Shown: positions 1 to 7,628 of the stretch, in pieces
Numbering within the stretch: the first letter of the stretch is position 1
Layout of the letters: the number at the start of each line of letters is the position of its first letter
Position numbers and translations under genes: made by a program
Notes under the pieces: model-generated
The model's database searches: none
Seen by the model: only the letters and a program-made list of their open reading frames with translations
What the model was told of the DNA's origin: nothing
From: an uncultured Lachnospiraceae bacterium
Lineage (GTDB): Bacteria; Bacillota; Clostridia; Lachnospirales; Lachnospiraceae
Reading direction: 5' to 3'
DNA length: 42,528 nucleotides
NCBI GenBank assembly: GCA_947176065.1
Contig: CAMWPB010000039.1
Location: 1 to 42,528, forward strand

Positions 1-154
1 GGAAAAAGTTGCTGTGACCTGTGGTTCAGAGGACAGGAAAATTGTTTTATCAATCATACACGAATTTGGACCGTACTGTGGAAGTTTTACATAGAAAATG
101 ACGGGAGGTGTGGCATGGACACTGCACACCGGAGAATGGAAATCAGCTTCTTTA

Positions 155-430
155 TCACATCTGAGCAAACCGCCCAGACATGTCATTTTTTTGAAATCCC
201 AATCCTCTGATTATATCGACAGCCCATTTACCGTAGTCCAGATTCCTGGGCGACAGGGAAACCTCCGCGCTCTTTCCGGGATGTCCGATCGTATCTGCCG
301 CAAAAATATGAAAATCCTTCAACAAAAAACTACAATATTTTAAATTGTATGCGGTTGTTGCATTGCCGCCATGAAAAACTTTCCATCTGCCTGTCATATA
401 ATTCCAGAACAGCACTTTTAGACTTTTCAC
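155..430 (-). pseudogene. Alpha/beta hydrolase fragment
   Basis: The 91-residue reading frame matches the front half of alpha/beta-fold hydrolases. It has an HGGN oxyanion-loop motif near residue 20, then a strand-turn segment DTIGHPGKS near residue 46, and DYGKWAVDIIRGLGF, the helix that normally precedes the nucleophile elbow. The frame stops just where GxSxGG should come, so the catalytic Ser, Asp and His are all missing, and about 40 N-terminal residues are absent as well. It starts with GTG overlapping the stop of the YxeA-family gene (GTGA), so it may still be co-translated. The sequence to its left (1-154) shows no continuation in any frame. Family assignment is fairly sure; the degraded state follows from the missing motifs. 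Confidence 0.6.
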
Positions 431-813
431 TTCGATAAATGGATTTCATATTCTTTCTGCACTGCCTCCGGCAGCTCCTCATACTCTGCCTCGCTCCATT
501 CCACGACACCGCGGATCGGGCTGACCGTCAGTTTCAAAAAGGCCCCCTCCCGCAGCTTGCGCGACGCCCCGAAGGTAATGTCTTTCTCCATTCCTTTTTC
601 ATTGTAGGCAGGCAGTGTATAAGAATAATCCATGCCTCCCTGCAGGTCAATCACACCGTCCCTTGGTTTTCCTTCCGAAATCCTACTGTTGTCAATCTGC
701 GTGTAATAATACACACTTCCGGTTCCCGAATAAAGCCATGTACCAAGGCCAATCAGGACCGCTACAATCAGCACGACACTTCCGATTCCGACAAACACAT
801 TTTTCTTCATCAT
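427..813 (-). CDS. YxeA-family (DUF1093) secreted or anchored protein
   Basis: A 128-residue protein with one N-terminal hydrophobic segment (residues about 7-29), which is a signal or anchor. It is followed by the YxeA-type beta-rich core: YYYTQIDNSRI, then YSYTLPAYNEKG, then LREGAFLKLTV and a C-terminal GVVEWSEAEYEELP. In Firmicutes this family is often encoded beside BceAB-type peptide ABC transporters; its molecular role is not established. Two ATGs lie 5 and 8 bases after an AGGAGG; the second, at 810, has the better spacing. The ribosome site is buried in an inverted repeat (813-850). The family call is strong; function is unknown. Confidence 0.75.
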   Translation of the reverse strand: MMKKNVFVGIGSVVLIVAVLIGLGTWLYSGTGSVYYYTQIDNSRISEGKPRDGVIDLQGGMDYSYTLPAYNEKGMEKDITFGASRKLREGAFLKLTVSPIRGVVEWSEAEYEELPEAVQKEYEIHLSK

Positions 814-850
814 GATATCCTCCTGTCTCTCTTTACAGGATACGATATCA
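813..850 (-). promoter_or_regulatory. Hairpin that could hide the yxeA-like ribosome site
   Basis: Two nested inverted repeats sit in the leader: TGATATC (813-819) pairs with GATATCA (844-850), and TCCTGT (821-826) pairs with ACAGGA (835-840), around an 8-base loop. On the transcribed (minus) strand the 3' arm contains the AGGAGG and reaches the first base of the AUG. Folding would therefore block initiation. Pairing is seen directly; regulation is inferred. Confidence 0.45.
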
Positions 851-899
851 CGCCCACCTTACATGCGCCTTGTGGGAGCCTTGCGATTACCTTACATTT

Positions 900-1113
900 T
901 TATTTCAGCGATTTCAGATACTTTTCCACCATATCCACCACTTCTACTGCTGTCTCCAACTGTTCTTTGGCATCTTTAAGCTCTGTTATTTGATGTTCTG
1001 TACTGCCCGCTCTCAAAATTTAATTTAGCCGCCTCCAAGTCCTCTCTGGCAGTTGTTAATCTATGAAAAGCCAATTCTCTGGCACCGCCCGTATCGTCCA
1101 AATTAAGTTGCAT
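900..1113 (-). pseudogene. HEPN toxin gene with internal deletion
   Basis: From an ATG at 1113 (ribosome site AAGGAGGGGG) the frame reads 44 residues. They include LTTAREDLEAAKLNFESGQY and then SNNRA, the start of HEPN domains just before the usual YYSIFH segment, and then hit TAA (976-978). The overlapping frame from 983 to 900 gives ELKDAKEQLETAVEVVDMVE and ends EKYLKSLK, the normal C-terminal helix of HEPN proteins. The middle, about 60 residues holding the RX4-6H RNase motif, is missing and the two ends are out of frame. The start overlaps the end of mntA by 11 bases, the usual operon layout. The toxin is almost certainly dead. Confidence 0.7.
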
Positions 1114-1441
1114 ATAACTCAACCCCCTCCTTTTTTACGTTGTAGTAAAACGGGTAGGCTCGGAGCCACTTATTAAAATGGTCAATATTTTTTACGATGG
1201 GCATAATGTTCAGATTATAATCAAAATCATATTCAAAGGTCACTTTTGAAAGCCGACGTTCCTCCTCCTTGATCTCCTGTTCATTCATTCCCACCAATAT
1301 CATAATATCAATATCAGAATCTGCCCGGAAATCTCCTCTTGCATAAGAGCCATATAAAATAACTGTTTTTAATTGGTTTCCATACAGTTTTTTTACATCT
1401 TCCACATATTTTTTCAATATATCATGTATGCTCTGAGGCAT
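1103..1441 (-). CDS. mntA: MNT nucleotidyltransferase (MntA-type antitoxin)
   Basis: A 112-residue minimal nucleotidyltransferase. The motif GSYARGDFRADSDIDIMIL (residues about 31-49) holds the GS and DxD metal-binding residues of the Pol-beta-type fold, and the length is typical of MNT proteins. In HEPN/MNT systems this protein AMPylates or otherwise silences the HEPN RNase. It is first in its operon, with a promoter just upstream, and overlaps the HEPN remnant. The active-site motif is intact although its partner is broken, which makes it an orphan antitoxin here. Substrate and activity are inferred from the family. Confidence 0.85.
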   Translation of the reverse strand: MPQSIHDILKKYVEDVKKLYGNQLKTVILYGSYARGDFRADSDIDIMILVGMNEQEIKEEERRLSKVTFEYDFDYNLNIMPIVKNIDHFNKWLRAYPFYYNVKKEGVELYAT

Positions 1442-1482
1442 TTTCTTTTCCCTCCCCCGATTCTAATATCCGTCCTGCCCCT

Positions 1483-1511
1483 ATTTTACCATACCCCCAA
1501 ACCGCTTACAA
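1483..1511 (-). promoter_or_regulatory. Sigma-A-type promoter for mntA/HEPN
   Basis: On the minus strand TTGTAA (1506-1511) and TAAAAT (1483-1488) are separated by exactly 17 bases, about 40 bases before the mntA ATG. The -35 box overlaps the stop codon of the PHP gene. Confidence 0.55.
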
Positions 1512-2399
1512 ACATATTCGACCCAACATCTCCTCCATCTCTTCCTCCGAAACCGTGCACCCATGCTGTCCCAGCGCAATGGAAGGTTTTGTCTTCCCAT
1601 GATAATCGCTGCCACAGGTGACAGACACCCCGTGTTCCCGTGCCGCCTTGTAAAACGCCTGCGCCTGCTCCGGGTTGTGATAACTGGAAAACACTTCTAT
1701 GCCGTCAACTCCCAGACGCAGAATATCTTCCAGCATAATTTCCTTCCCTTTCAGGTTCACACCGGGGTGTGCAAGCACCGCCGCGCCGTGATTGCGGTGG
1801 ATCGTTTCAATAATCTCTCCCATTATAGGATAGTCCGTCTTCGCATAGCAGGGTTTCCCCTGCGAATAATAGTCCCAGTAGAAATTGACATAGGGGTTAT
1901 CGCTTCTCCCACCGCCGGGACGGTAGGGCGCCAGGAGCGGGTGGTCCGCATATTCCGGCATTGCCAGCAGCGCCTCCGCAAACATCTCACCCGTCCAGTT
2001 TTTCTGCCAGTAATTCCCTTCCTCCATAGCCAGCATATCCTTTTCCGAGATATGGGAAAAGCCAAGCGCCTGCGTTCTCTCCAGTCTTTCCAGGGATGCC
2101 TGTGCACTCTGGTCCGCAACATTCTTTTCTATCGCTTCAAAATCGCTGTTCCAAAAGTCTATGCCGTATCCAAGCACATGAAAATTTACATTTTCGTATG
2201 TGCAGTCAATCTCAATGCCGGAAATATACCGTATGCCCTTTTCTTTTGCCGCCCGCTGCGCCTCCTCATTTGCCTTCGCGCAGTTATGGTCTGTCACGGA
2301 CATCATGCGGACACCCGCCTTTGCGCACCGCTCTGCCAGCTCAGTCGGCGTAAATTCCCCGTCGTCACTGTATCTGCTGTGCATATGCAGATCAATCAT
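1506..2399 (-). CDS. PHP-domain metal-dependent phosphoesterase
   Basis: About 297 residues. The N-terminus MIDLHMHSRYSDDGEFTP is the first PHP motif (HxH plus D), followed by SVTDHN (motif 2), the GIEIDC segment and a late AHPGVNLKG and GSDYHGKTK, which supply further metal-binding His and Asp residues. Members hydrolyse small phosphoesters such as nucleoside bisphosphates or RNA/DNA ends; the substrate here cannot be told. I chose the ATG at 2399 because it overlaps the MFS stop as ATGA and follows AGGGGG; a TTG at 2405 is the alternative. It is translationally coupled to the upstream MFS gene, so the two probably work together. Confidence 0.85.
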   Translation of the reverse strand: MIDLHMHSRYSDDGEFTPTELAERCAKAGVRMMSVTDHNCAKANEEAQRAAKEKGIRYISGIEIDCTYENVNFHVLGYGIDFWNSDFEAIEKNVADQSAQASLERLERTQALGFSHISEKDMLAMEEGNYWQKNWTGEMFAEALLAMPEYADHPLLAPYRPGGGRSDNPYVNFYWDYYSQGKPCYAKTDYPIMGEIIETIHRNHGAAVLAHPGVNLKGKEIMLEDILRLGVDGIEVFSSYHNPEQAQAFYKAAREHGVSVTCGSDYHGKTKPSIALGQHGCTVSEEEMEEMLGRICL

Positions 2400-3583
2400 A
2401 AGCAATCCCCCTTTTTCTCCGCCTTTACTATGGGCAGCATCTTTTCATGCATGACCACCATGAGAAGCAATATGACCAGCAAAAATGCCGGATACAGTGA
2501 CACGCTGATATGGTTTGCGAGAAACCCGAACACCGGCGGCATCAGACATGTTCCCACATAAGCGGAGGCCATCTGTACACCGATCATGGCCTGCGATTTA
2601 TCCGCCCCGAAATGCGTTGGCGTGGAATGGATAATCGAGGGGTAAATGGGTGCGCATCCCAGCCCCGCAATGACCAGTCCGGTCAGTGCGGTAATCTCCC
2701 CAAAGGGCAGCAGCAGACACAACGTGCCGCACAGGATCAGCCCCTGTCCCAACCTTATCATCCGTGTATCATTTAATTTCATTGTCAAAAATCCGCCCGC
2801 GGCTCTCCCCGCCGTGATCCCGATATAAAACAGGCTCGCAAATCCGGCCGCCGTCTCCGCTGTCAGTCCGCGCTGCAGTACAAGGTAGCTGCTGGCCCAC
2901 AACCCCGCCGTCTGCTCCAATGCACAGTAACAGAAAAACGTAACCATGATCTCCTTCGCTCCCGGTATCCCGACAATCTGCCGTAAGGAAAGCGGTTTTT
3001 TATTTTCTTCACCGCTCTGCCCCGTCTCGTCCGCCGCCCGCCTTTTCCACAGAGGCAGGCTGAAAAGCAGGATGGCCGTCAGCACAACCTGTAGAATGGC
3101 AATATAACGGTAACCCATGTTCCAGCCCTGTCCGCCGGCAAGTGCATATCCCATGATATACGGGCCAAGGGACGCCCCCACGCCCCACATACAATGAAGC
3201 CAGCTCATATGCCTGCTGGCATAGTGAAGCGCCACATAATTATTCAGGGACGCGTCCACACTCCCGGCACCCAATCCGTAAGGAACCGCCCACAGACACA
3301 AGGCCGCAAAACTGTGGCTTACGGAAAATCCAAACAGCGCCACCGCCGTCATAAGCACGCTGAAAGCCGTCACTTTTCCTGTCCCAAGCTTTTTCGTCAG
3401 GCGGTCGCTCTGCAGACTGGAAACGATGGTTCCGGCCGCAATAATCATGGAGATAGCGCCCGCATAAGAAACCGGCACGGAAAATTCCTGATACATGACC
3501 GGCCACGCCGAGCCTAAAAGAGAATCCGGCAGCCCCAGACTGATAAAGGCCAGATAAATAATCACTAACAGCAGTTGAAACAT
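2396..3583 (-). CDS. MFS transporter
   Basis: A 395-residue, very hydrophobic protein of the length expected for 12 membrane helices. The intracellular loop after helix 2 reads SDRLTKKLGTGKV, the typical MFS motif-A region in degenerate form, and a central hydrophilic loop (KRRAADETGQSGEENKK) separates two halves. It resembles the fucose-permease-like branch (COG0738 type) of sugar or metabolite transporters; the substrate is unknown. The start is an ATG preceded by AGGAGGG. Its stop overlaps the start of the PHP phosphoesterase, which suggests uptake or export of a compound handled by that enzyme. Confidence 0.8.
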   Translation of the reverse strand: MFQLLLVIIYLAFISLGLPDSLLGSAWPVMYQEFSVPVSYAGAISMIIAAGTIVSSLQSDRLTKKLGTGKVTAFSVLMTAVALFGFSVSHSFAALCLWAVPYGLGAGSVDASLNNYVALHYASRHMSWLHCMWGVGASLGPYIMGYALAGGQGWNMGYRYIAILQVVLTAILLFSLPLWKRRAADETGQSGEENKKPLSLRQIVGIPGAKEIMVTFFCYCALEQTAGLWASSYLVLQRGLTAETAAGFASLFYIGITAGRAAGGFLTMKLNDTRMIRLGQGLILCGTLCLLLPFGEITALTGLVIAGLGCAPIYPSIIHSTPTHFGADKSQAMIGVQMASAYVGTCLMPPVFGFLANHISVSLYPAFLLVILLLMVVMHEKMLPIVKAEKKGDCL

Positions 3584-3663
3584 CCAGTCGCCCTCCTGTG
3601 CATTCTTTTATCATAAGGATACCGTCAACAGGCGCATAATTCAACTCATTTTCAGACATATAA

Positions 3664-5778
3664 TCAAACAATTCCAAGCTGTCCCTTAATCGCTTTCACC
3701 GTGGAGCGGTACACCGCATAAATCACGCCTCCGATCATCGCTGTGACACACAGACAAACTCCCAGGGACATCCATTCCGTCGGGAGCATCCTGCCGTCGT
3801 TCGCGTACAGGATCATAGAATACAGCAGGAACATGGCGGAGGTGCCAACCAGTGACGGCACTCTGAAGACGTTGCCGCACTGGCTGCGCACTTCCCTGTC
3901 CAGAAAGGCGGGCGAAGCCCCCAATTTTTTCAGATCGTCGAAGATATAGCGGTTGTTCAGCGCAATGCTCTGACAACGGGTATAGCACACCACCAGCGCC
4001 GTGATCATGCACACGAGGAAGATAAAGAGGAACATCATAAGCATCACCGCCATACTCCTCATATAATCATTCTGGTTCAGAATCCGAAAATCCGGCTGGT
4101 ACACCCAGAACTGCCGGAACACAAAGGAGTCCGACAGCTCATAACTGATCGTCGTCATATCATCCGTATCCCCCCAGTATTCTTTTCCTGCCTCATTTTC
4201 CCTGATCTTCTGTACCCGGTCATAGTATGAGCCCCGTGCGCAGCTTTCGTCAAAGGATGACACGAAAAGATGATAAAAAGCGTTGGCAAACGGATAGGAG
4301 TCCTCCCCGTCCACATTGAACGACACAAACTGCCCTCTCCAGTCATCCGTCAGGCCCTCCGAAATGGCCGCATAGTCCTCATTGTCAAGGACACAGACTG
4401 GAATCTCTTTCGCCAGAAGATCATAGTGCAGAAATCCCGCAAACTCTGTGGCAAGCTGCTTACGGGTCACCATATTGGTAATCTCCCTTGCGGAATTATT
4501 GGCAGAAAGAGAGGTCTCCTCCCGATTTGTCAGGCTCATGTATGTGCCGGGTTTCACGTCAACCTCCTGTCCGGTAAGTGTCCTGTAAGCGTCCTCGGAA
4601 AGCACTCTGGCTTCCTGCAGCATGGGCACATATTCGACATGATAACGCAGGCCGTCCTCCTCATAAATCTCATTTATTCCACCGATTCCCAGAGTGACAC
4701 AGCTGCACTCCTTCCAGTCCTTAAACGAAAGGCCATATCCTTTGCCAAGCGTTTCCACGTCTTCCCTGTCCGGGACGTTCTGATCCGCCTGATACTGATA
4801 GAAATAGTCGTAGGGCTGCGACGCATAGTGAACCAATGCACTGACAGCATTTGTCGGCAGATAAAAGATGGCAAAGCATCCCCCCGCGATCAACAGGGTC
4901 ACCACCAGCAGATTATTGACGGTCTGTTTCCCCTGAAACTTCATCATACTCCGGGAAATGATATTCTTATAGGGATTTTTCCGACGGCTCTTCCAACCAT
5001 GTACTACGGTGTGCAGCATGACCATATAGAGTCCCACAAACACGGGCGCATAAAATATGCTCACCCAGACCGGCGGGAACATGTAGAACCAGGCATGACA
5101 CGCCCACGGTGCCCCGTACCCCAGCACCGCGCCTGTCAGAATCAGCAGAAATCCCACCGGGCCGCACCATCTGCCCGGTTCCTTCACCGGCTCGTTGATA
5201 TGCTCTTCCCGAATCACTTCCATAATATTCGTTTTTTTCAGATACCGCCAAGCCGTCAGACAGGCAAATCCCACCACCAGAAGCAGGAACAGCAGGGAGA
5301 TAAACAGACACCTGAAATCAAAAGTAAGAACCATATCCGAACTGTCCACTAAAAGCAGCCGGAACGCATGCCAGATCACCCACACGAAGGGAAATCCAGC
5401 CGCCGTCCCCGCGATGGCGGACACACCGCTTAAAAAAACCACTTCCCGATACAGCCCCGGCGCAAGCCGCTTTCTGGAGGCGCCAAGTGCCATCAGAATC
5501 CCAAGCTGCCCGGACTTATGCCGGAAGAACAGTCCCAGCGCGTAGACGGTAAAGACCACACATCCCACCAGCGTCATCACAAAGATCATGTACATCTGTT
5601 TCGCGCTGTCGCCGCCCTTCGGGAACACCTTCTGTACCGTGGGCGAGAGCATCAGCGCAGAGTACGCCGAAATAATCATCAGCGCCATAAAATTACAGAA
5701 CAGATACAGACGCGACTGCTTCCTGTCCGCTCTCTGTAATTTCCGTTCCATCTGTGTCATATTCCTTATCTGGCTCAT
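3664..5778 (-). CDS. BceB-like ABC transporter permease (FtsX family)
   Basis: A 704-residue membrane protein. The N-terminal helix (residues about 24-46) is followed by a three-helix FtsX-type block ending near residue 185, with the coupling segment GILMALGASRKRL. More helices follow to about residue 310, then a large extracytoplasmic domain (about 320-545), then the last helices (about 560-695) with a second coupling loop DDLKKLGASPAFLDREV. This topology is that of peptide-antibiotic sensing and resistance permeases such as BceB. It lies 2 bases after the ATPase gene and has its own AGGAGG, so the two form one transporter. Ligand unknown; an antimicrobial peptide is the family expectation. 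Confidence 0.85.
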   Translation of the reverse strand: MSQIRNMTQMERKLQRADRKQSRLYLFCNFMALMIISAYSALMLSPTVQKVFPKGGDSAKQMYMIFVMTLVGCVVFTVYALGLFFRHKSGQLGILMALGASRKRLAPGLYREVVFLSGVSAIAGTAAGFPFVWVIWHAFRLLLVDSSDMVLTFDFRCLFISLLFLLLVVGFACLTAWRYLKKTNIMEVIREEHINEPVKEPGRWCGPVGFLLILTGAVLGYGAPWACHAWFYMFPPVWVSIFYAPVFVGLYMVMLHTVVHGWKSRRKNPYKNIISRSMMKFQGKQTVNNLLVVTLLIAGGCFAIFYLPTNAVSALVHYASQPYDYFYQYQADQNVPDREDVETLGKGYGLSFKDWKECSCVTLGIGGINEIYEEDGLRYHVEYVPMLQEARVLSEDAYRTLTGQEVDVKPGTYMSLTNREETSLSANNSAREITNMVTRKQLATEFAGFLHYDLLAKEIPVCVLDNEDYAAISEGLTDDWRGQFVSFNVDGEDSYPFANAFYHLFVSSFDESCARGSYYDRVQKIRENEAGKEYWGDTDDMTTISYELSDSFVFRQFWVYQPDFRILNQNDYMRSMAVMLMMFLFIFLVCMITALVVCYTRCQSIALNNRYIFDDLKKLGASPAFLDREVRSQCGNVFRVPSLVGTSAMFLLYSMILYANDGRMLPTEWMSLGVCLCVTAMIGGVIYAVYRSTVKAIKGQLGIV

Positions 5779-5780
5779 AG

Positions 5781-6524
5781 TTAGTCCTCCTGCCCCATTT
5801 TTTTAATCTCATCCAGCAACTGGTCCTGAAACGCGCCGCGCTCCTGCGCCTTCTCCAACTGGCGGTAAATCGTCCCGTCCTTTAACAGAATCACCCTGTC
5901 ACAGAAGGATGCCGCAAAGCTGTCGTGGGTCACCATAAAGATGGTGGCATGCATCTTCTGTTTCGCATTGATAAACGTCTCAATTACTGCCCGGCTGGAC
6001 TTGGAATCCAGATTGCCGGTCGGCTCGTCGGCCAGTATAATCAGCGGATTGTTAATCAGGCTCCGTGCCACCGCCGCACGCTGTTTCTCACCGCCTGATA
6101 TTTCCGCCGGATATTTATTCAGGATATGCCCGATCCCAAACATGGACGCAAGCTGATCCGCCAGCTTCTCCGCCTCCGCCGGCACCTCTTCCTGCACAAT
6201 GCGTGGCACCAGAACATTCTCCCGTATAGTGAGCCCGTCCAGAAGCATAAAATCCTGAAAGACAAACCCGATCTTCGTATTCCTGACCCTTGCCAGCTCC
6301 TCCTCATTCATACCCGCCAGCTCCATGCCGCCCAGCCTGATATTCCCCTTATCAAAGGGAATATAGCAGGAAATACAGTTCAGCAGTGTAGTCTTGCCGG
6401 AACCCGAAGGCCCCATGACCGCCACAAACTCCCCCTGCGCCACATGGAAATCAATTCCCTTCAGCACTTCATATCTGTTTTTGCCCGCCTCATAAGATTT
6501 GTACAGTTCTTTCACATACAACAT
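5781..6524 (-). CDS. BceA-like ABC transporter ATPase
   Basis: Complete ABC ATPase: Walker A GPSGSGKTT, Q-loop FVFQDFMLL, signature ISGGEKQR, Walker B LIILADEPTGNLD and switch VTHD. I place the start at ATG 6524, where AAGGAGG stands 8 bases upstream and the protein begins MLYVKELYKSYEAG as family members do, giving 247 residues. The frame is open for another 34 codons upstream without a good ribosome site. It pairs with the adjacent permease as a BceAB-type exporter or flippase for peptide antibiotics. LytTR-type boxes 134 bases upstream suggest control by the divergent response regulator. Confidence 0.9.
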   Translation of the reverse strand: MLYVKELYKSYEAGKNRYEVLKGIDFHVAQGEFVAVMGPSGSGKTTLLNCISCYIPFDKGNIRLGGMELAGMNEEELARVRNTKIGFVFQDFMLLDGLTIRENVLVPRIVQEEVPAEAEKLADQLASMFGIGHILNKYPAEISGGEKQRAAVARSLINNPLIILADEPTGNLDSKSSRAVIETFINAKQKMHATIFMVTHDSFAASFCDRVILLKDGTIYRQLEKAQERGAFQDQLLDEIKKMGQED

Positions 6525-6657
6525 AACCGTTTCCTCCTTACCTGCTGCCGGAAGAAAATTCTGCATTTTATCCGGCGCATCCTGATTCTCTATCCGAGAT
6601 GACTTTATCATAAATTCTTCATCCAAAAAGGGGGCGTGTCATTTCTGACGCGCTCCC

Positions 6658-6722
6658 TGTAAAGTTTGACCGGTATCTGCGGGAAATGTAAAGTTTGAAC
6701 GGCTGTGATGTAAAGTTTGAAC
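6658..6722. promoter_or_regulatory. Three LytTR-type direct repeats
   Basis: TGTAAAGTTTGAC occurs at 6658-6670, with near-identical TGTAAAGTTTGAAC copies at 6687-6700 and 6709-6722. The core AAAGTTTGA fits the LytTR consensus [TA][AC][CA]GTTN[AG][TG] at eight of nine positions. Copies 2 and 3 are 22 bases apart, the usual spacing for two LytTR monomers on one face; copies 1 and 2 are 29 apart. They lie between the ABC operon and the LytTR regulator gene, so autoregulation and ABC control are both plausible. Confidence 0.65.
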
Positions 6723-6730
6723 GGGCCTCG

Positions 6731-6744
6731 CAGGACTAGTCCTG
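6731..6744. promoter_or_regulatory. Perfect 14-bp palindrome overlapping the -35 region
   Basis: CAGGACTAGTCCTG is a perfect palindrome placed where the -35 box of the TATAAT at 6756 would be. It could be an operator for a dimeric repressor or a second site for the LytTR system. No regulator is assigned. Confidence 0.4.
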
Positions 6745-6755
6745 AAAAAATGTGA

Positions 6756-6761
6756 TATAAT
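6756..6761 (+). promoter_or_regulatory. -10 box for the LytTR/GHKL operon
   Basis: A perfect TATAAT in the context TGTGATATAATAG. No consensus -35 stands 17 bases upstream, as expected for an activated promoter, and the LytTR-type boxes end 33 bases before it. A second pair of overlapping TATAAT boxes at 6843-6853 is an alternative start nearer the gene. Confidence 0.45.
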
Positions 6762-6762
6762 A

Positions 6763-6823
6763 GACGCAAGCTCAGCAGCTTGCGTCGCAAGAATTACTGC
6801 GTAATTCTTGTTGGCGTCGCCAA
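6763..6823. repeat. Three perfect hairpins in tandem
   Basis: Hairpin 1 is GACGCAAGCT / AGCTTGCGTC (6763-6786, 4-base loop). Hairpin 2 is CAAGAATTAC / GTAATTCTTG (6788-6810, 3-base loop). Hairpin 3 is TTGGC / GCCAA (6811-6823, 3-base loop). They abut with at most one base between them. None is followed by a T run, so they do not look like terminators. They would form the leader RNA of the regulator gene, or may be a dispersed palindromic element. Confidence 0.6.
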
Positions 6824-6911
6824 AGATTACAGCTTCTGAGACTATAATATAATAGCCGCAAAAGAAAAACAAGCGACTGTAATAACACAGCCCTTGAAAG
6901 GAGACAGCTCC

Positions 6912-7628
6912 ATGCTGCGAATCGCAATCTGTGACGACGAAACAGATGCCAGGGATGCCCTGCGCATCCTGCTGGAAAAAATACTGATCGAAGACGCCGA
7001 GGAGATTGTCTACGAGTTTTCCTCAGGCACGAATGCCGCCTCGTGGCTCGCCAATCATCCGGGGGAGATCGACCTGCTCTTTCTGGACGTGGAAATGAAA
7101 GGATTAAACGGCATGGAAACCGCGGAAAAAATCCGTACTTTTGACACCGGACTGGTGATTGTCTTTGTGACCGGGTATTCCGATTACGTCTTTGAGGGTT
7201 ACCGCGTTGGTGCGCTGGATTATCTGATGAAACCTGTCACAGAAGAAAAGCTGCGGCAGTTGCTCGGGCGGGTGCGCGCCAAATCCGCGCAGGAAGAACC
7301 TCATACCTTTACCCTGAAAAACAGGGACGGCACATGGCGTTTCCGTCTTTCTGACATTCTCTATTTTTATTCCGACAGGAGAAAGGTCGTTCTGGTCACG
7401 GCGAAAGGCCAATACCCCTTCTACGCCAGACTGGACGAGATTGAAAAGCAGCTATCCTCCGATTTCGTGCGGATTCATCAGCGCTACCTGATCCATCCGG
7501 CCAACGTGGACTATCTCGGCAGCGAGTCCGTTTCCATCCACGGGCAGGAACTCCCCTGCAGCAGAAGATACCGTGAAACCGCCCTGCAAAAAATCGCCAG
7601 ATCTATGATGGGAGGCAGTCTTACATGA
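6912..7628 (+). CDS. LytTR-family response regulator
   Basis: 238 residues from ATG 6912 (AAAGGAG upstream); a TTG 18 bases earlier is less likely. The receiver domain has the acidic pair in AICDDE, the phospho-acceptor Asp in LLFLDVE, and the conserved Lys in LMKPVTEEKL. The C-terminal LytTR DNA-binding domain starts near residue 135 and carries the family pattern FVRIHQRYLIHPANVDYL. This is the AgrA/VirR type of regulator that binds paired 9-bp repeats; such repeats lie just upstream. It overlaps the kinase gene by ATGA. No agrB/agrD-like peptide gene is visible nearby, so the signal is unknown. Confidence 0.92.
   Translation: MLRIAICDDETDARDALRILLEKILIEDAEEIVYEFSSGTNAASWLANHPGEIDLLFLDVEMKGLNGMETAEKIRTFDTGLVIVFVTGYSDYVFEGYRVGALDYLMKPVTEEKLRQLLGRVRAKSAQEEPHTFTLKNRDGTWRFRLSDILYFYSDRRKVVLVTAKGQYPFYARLDEIEKQLSSDFVRIHQRYLIHPANVDYLGSESVSIHGQELPCSRRYRETALQKIARSMMGGSLT

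Noticed and set aside
1..154. Continuation of the hydrolase gene
   Set aside because: No frame on the minus strand continues the family pattern; the nucleophile elbow is not found.
98..343. 81-codon plus-strand ORF
   Set aside because: Runs antisense to the hydrolase fragment, has no recognisable domain and only a chance-looking start.
439..993. 184-codon plus-strand ORF
   Set aside because: Antisense to the YxeA-family gene and the HEPN remnant; composition is that of a shadow frame.
3240..3677. 145-codon minus-strand ORF beginning before the MFS gene
   Set aside because: All but its first 32 codons lie in another frame of the MFS gene. The short upstream part (MSENELNYAPVDGILM) matches nothing I know.
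4270..5352. 360-codon plus-strand ORF
   Set aside because: Antisense to the permease; long only because of the GC-rich complementary codons.
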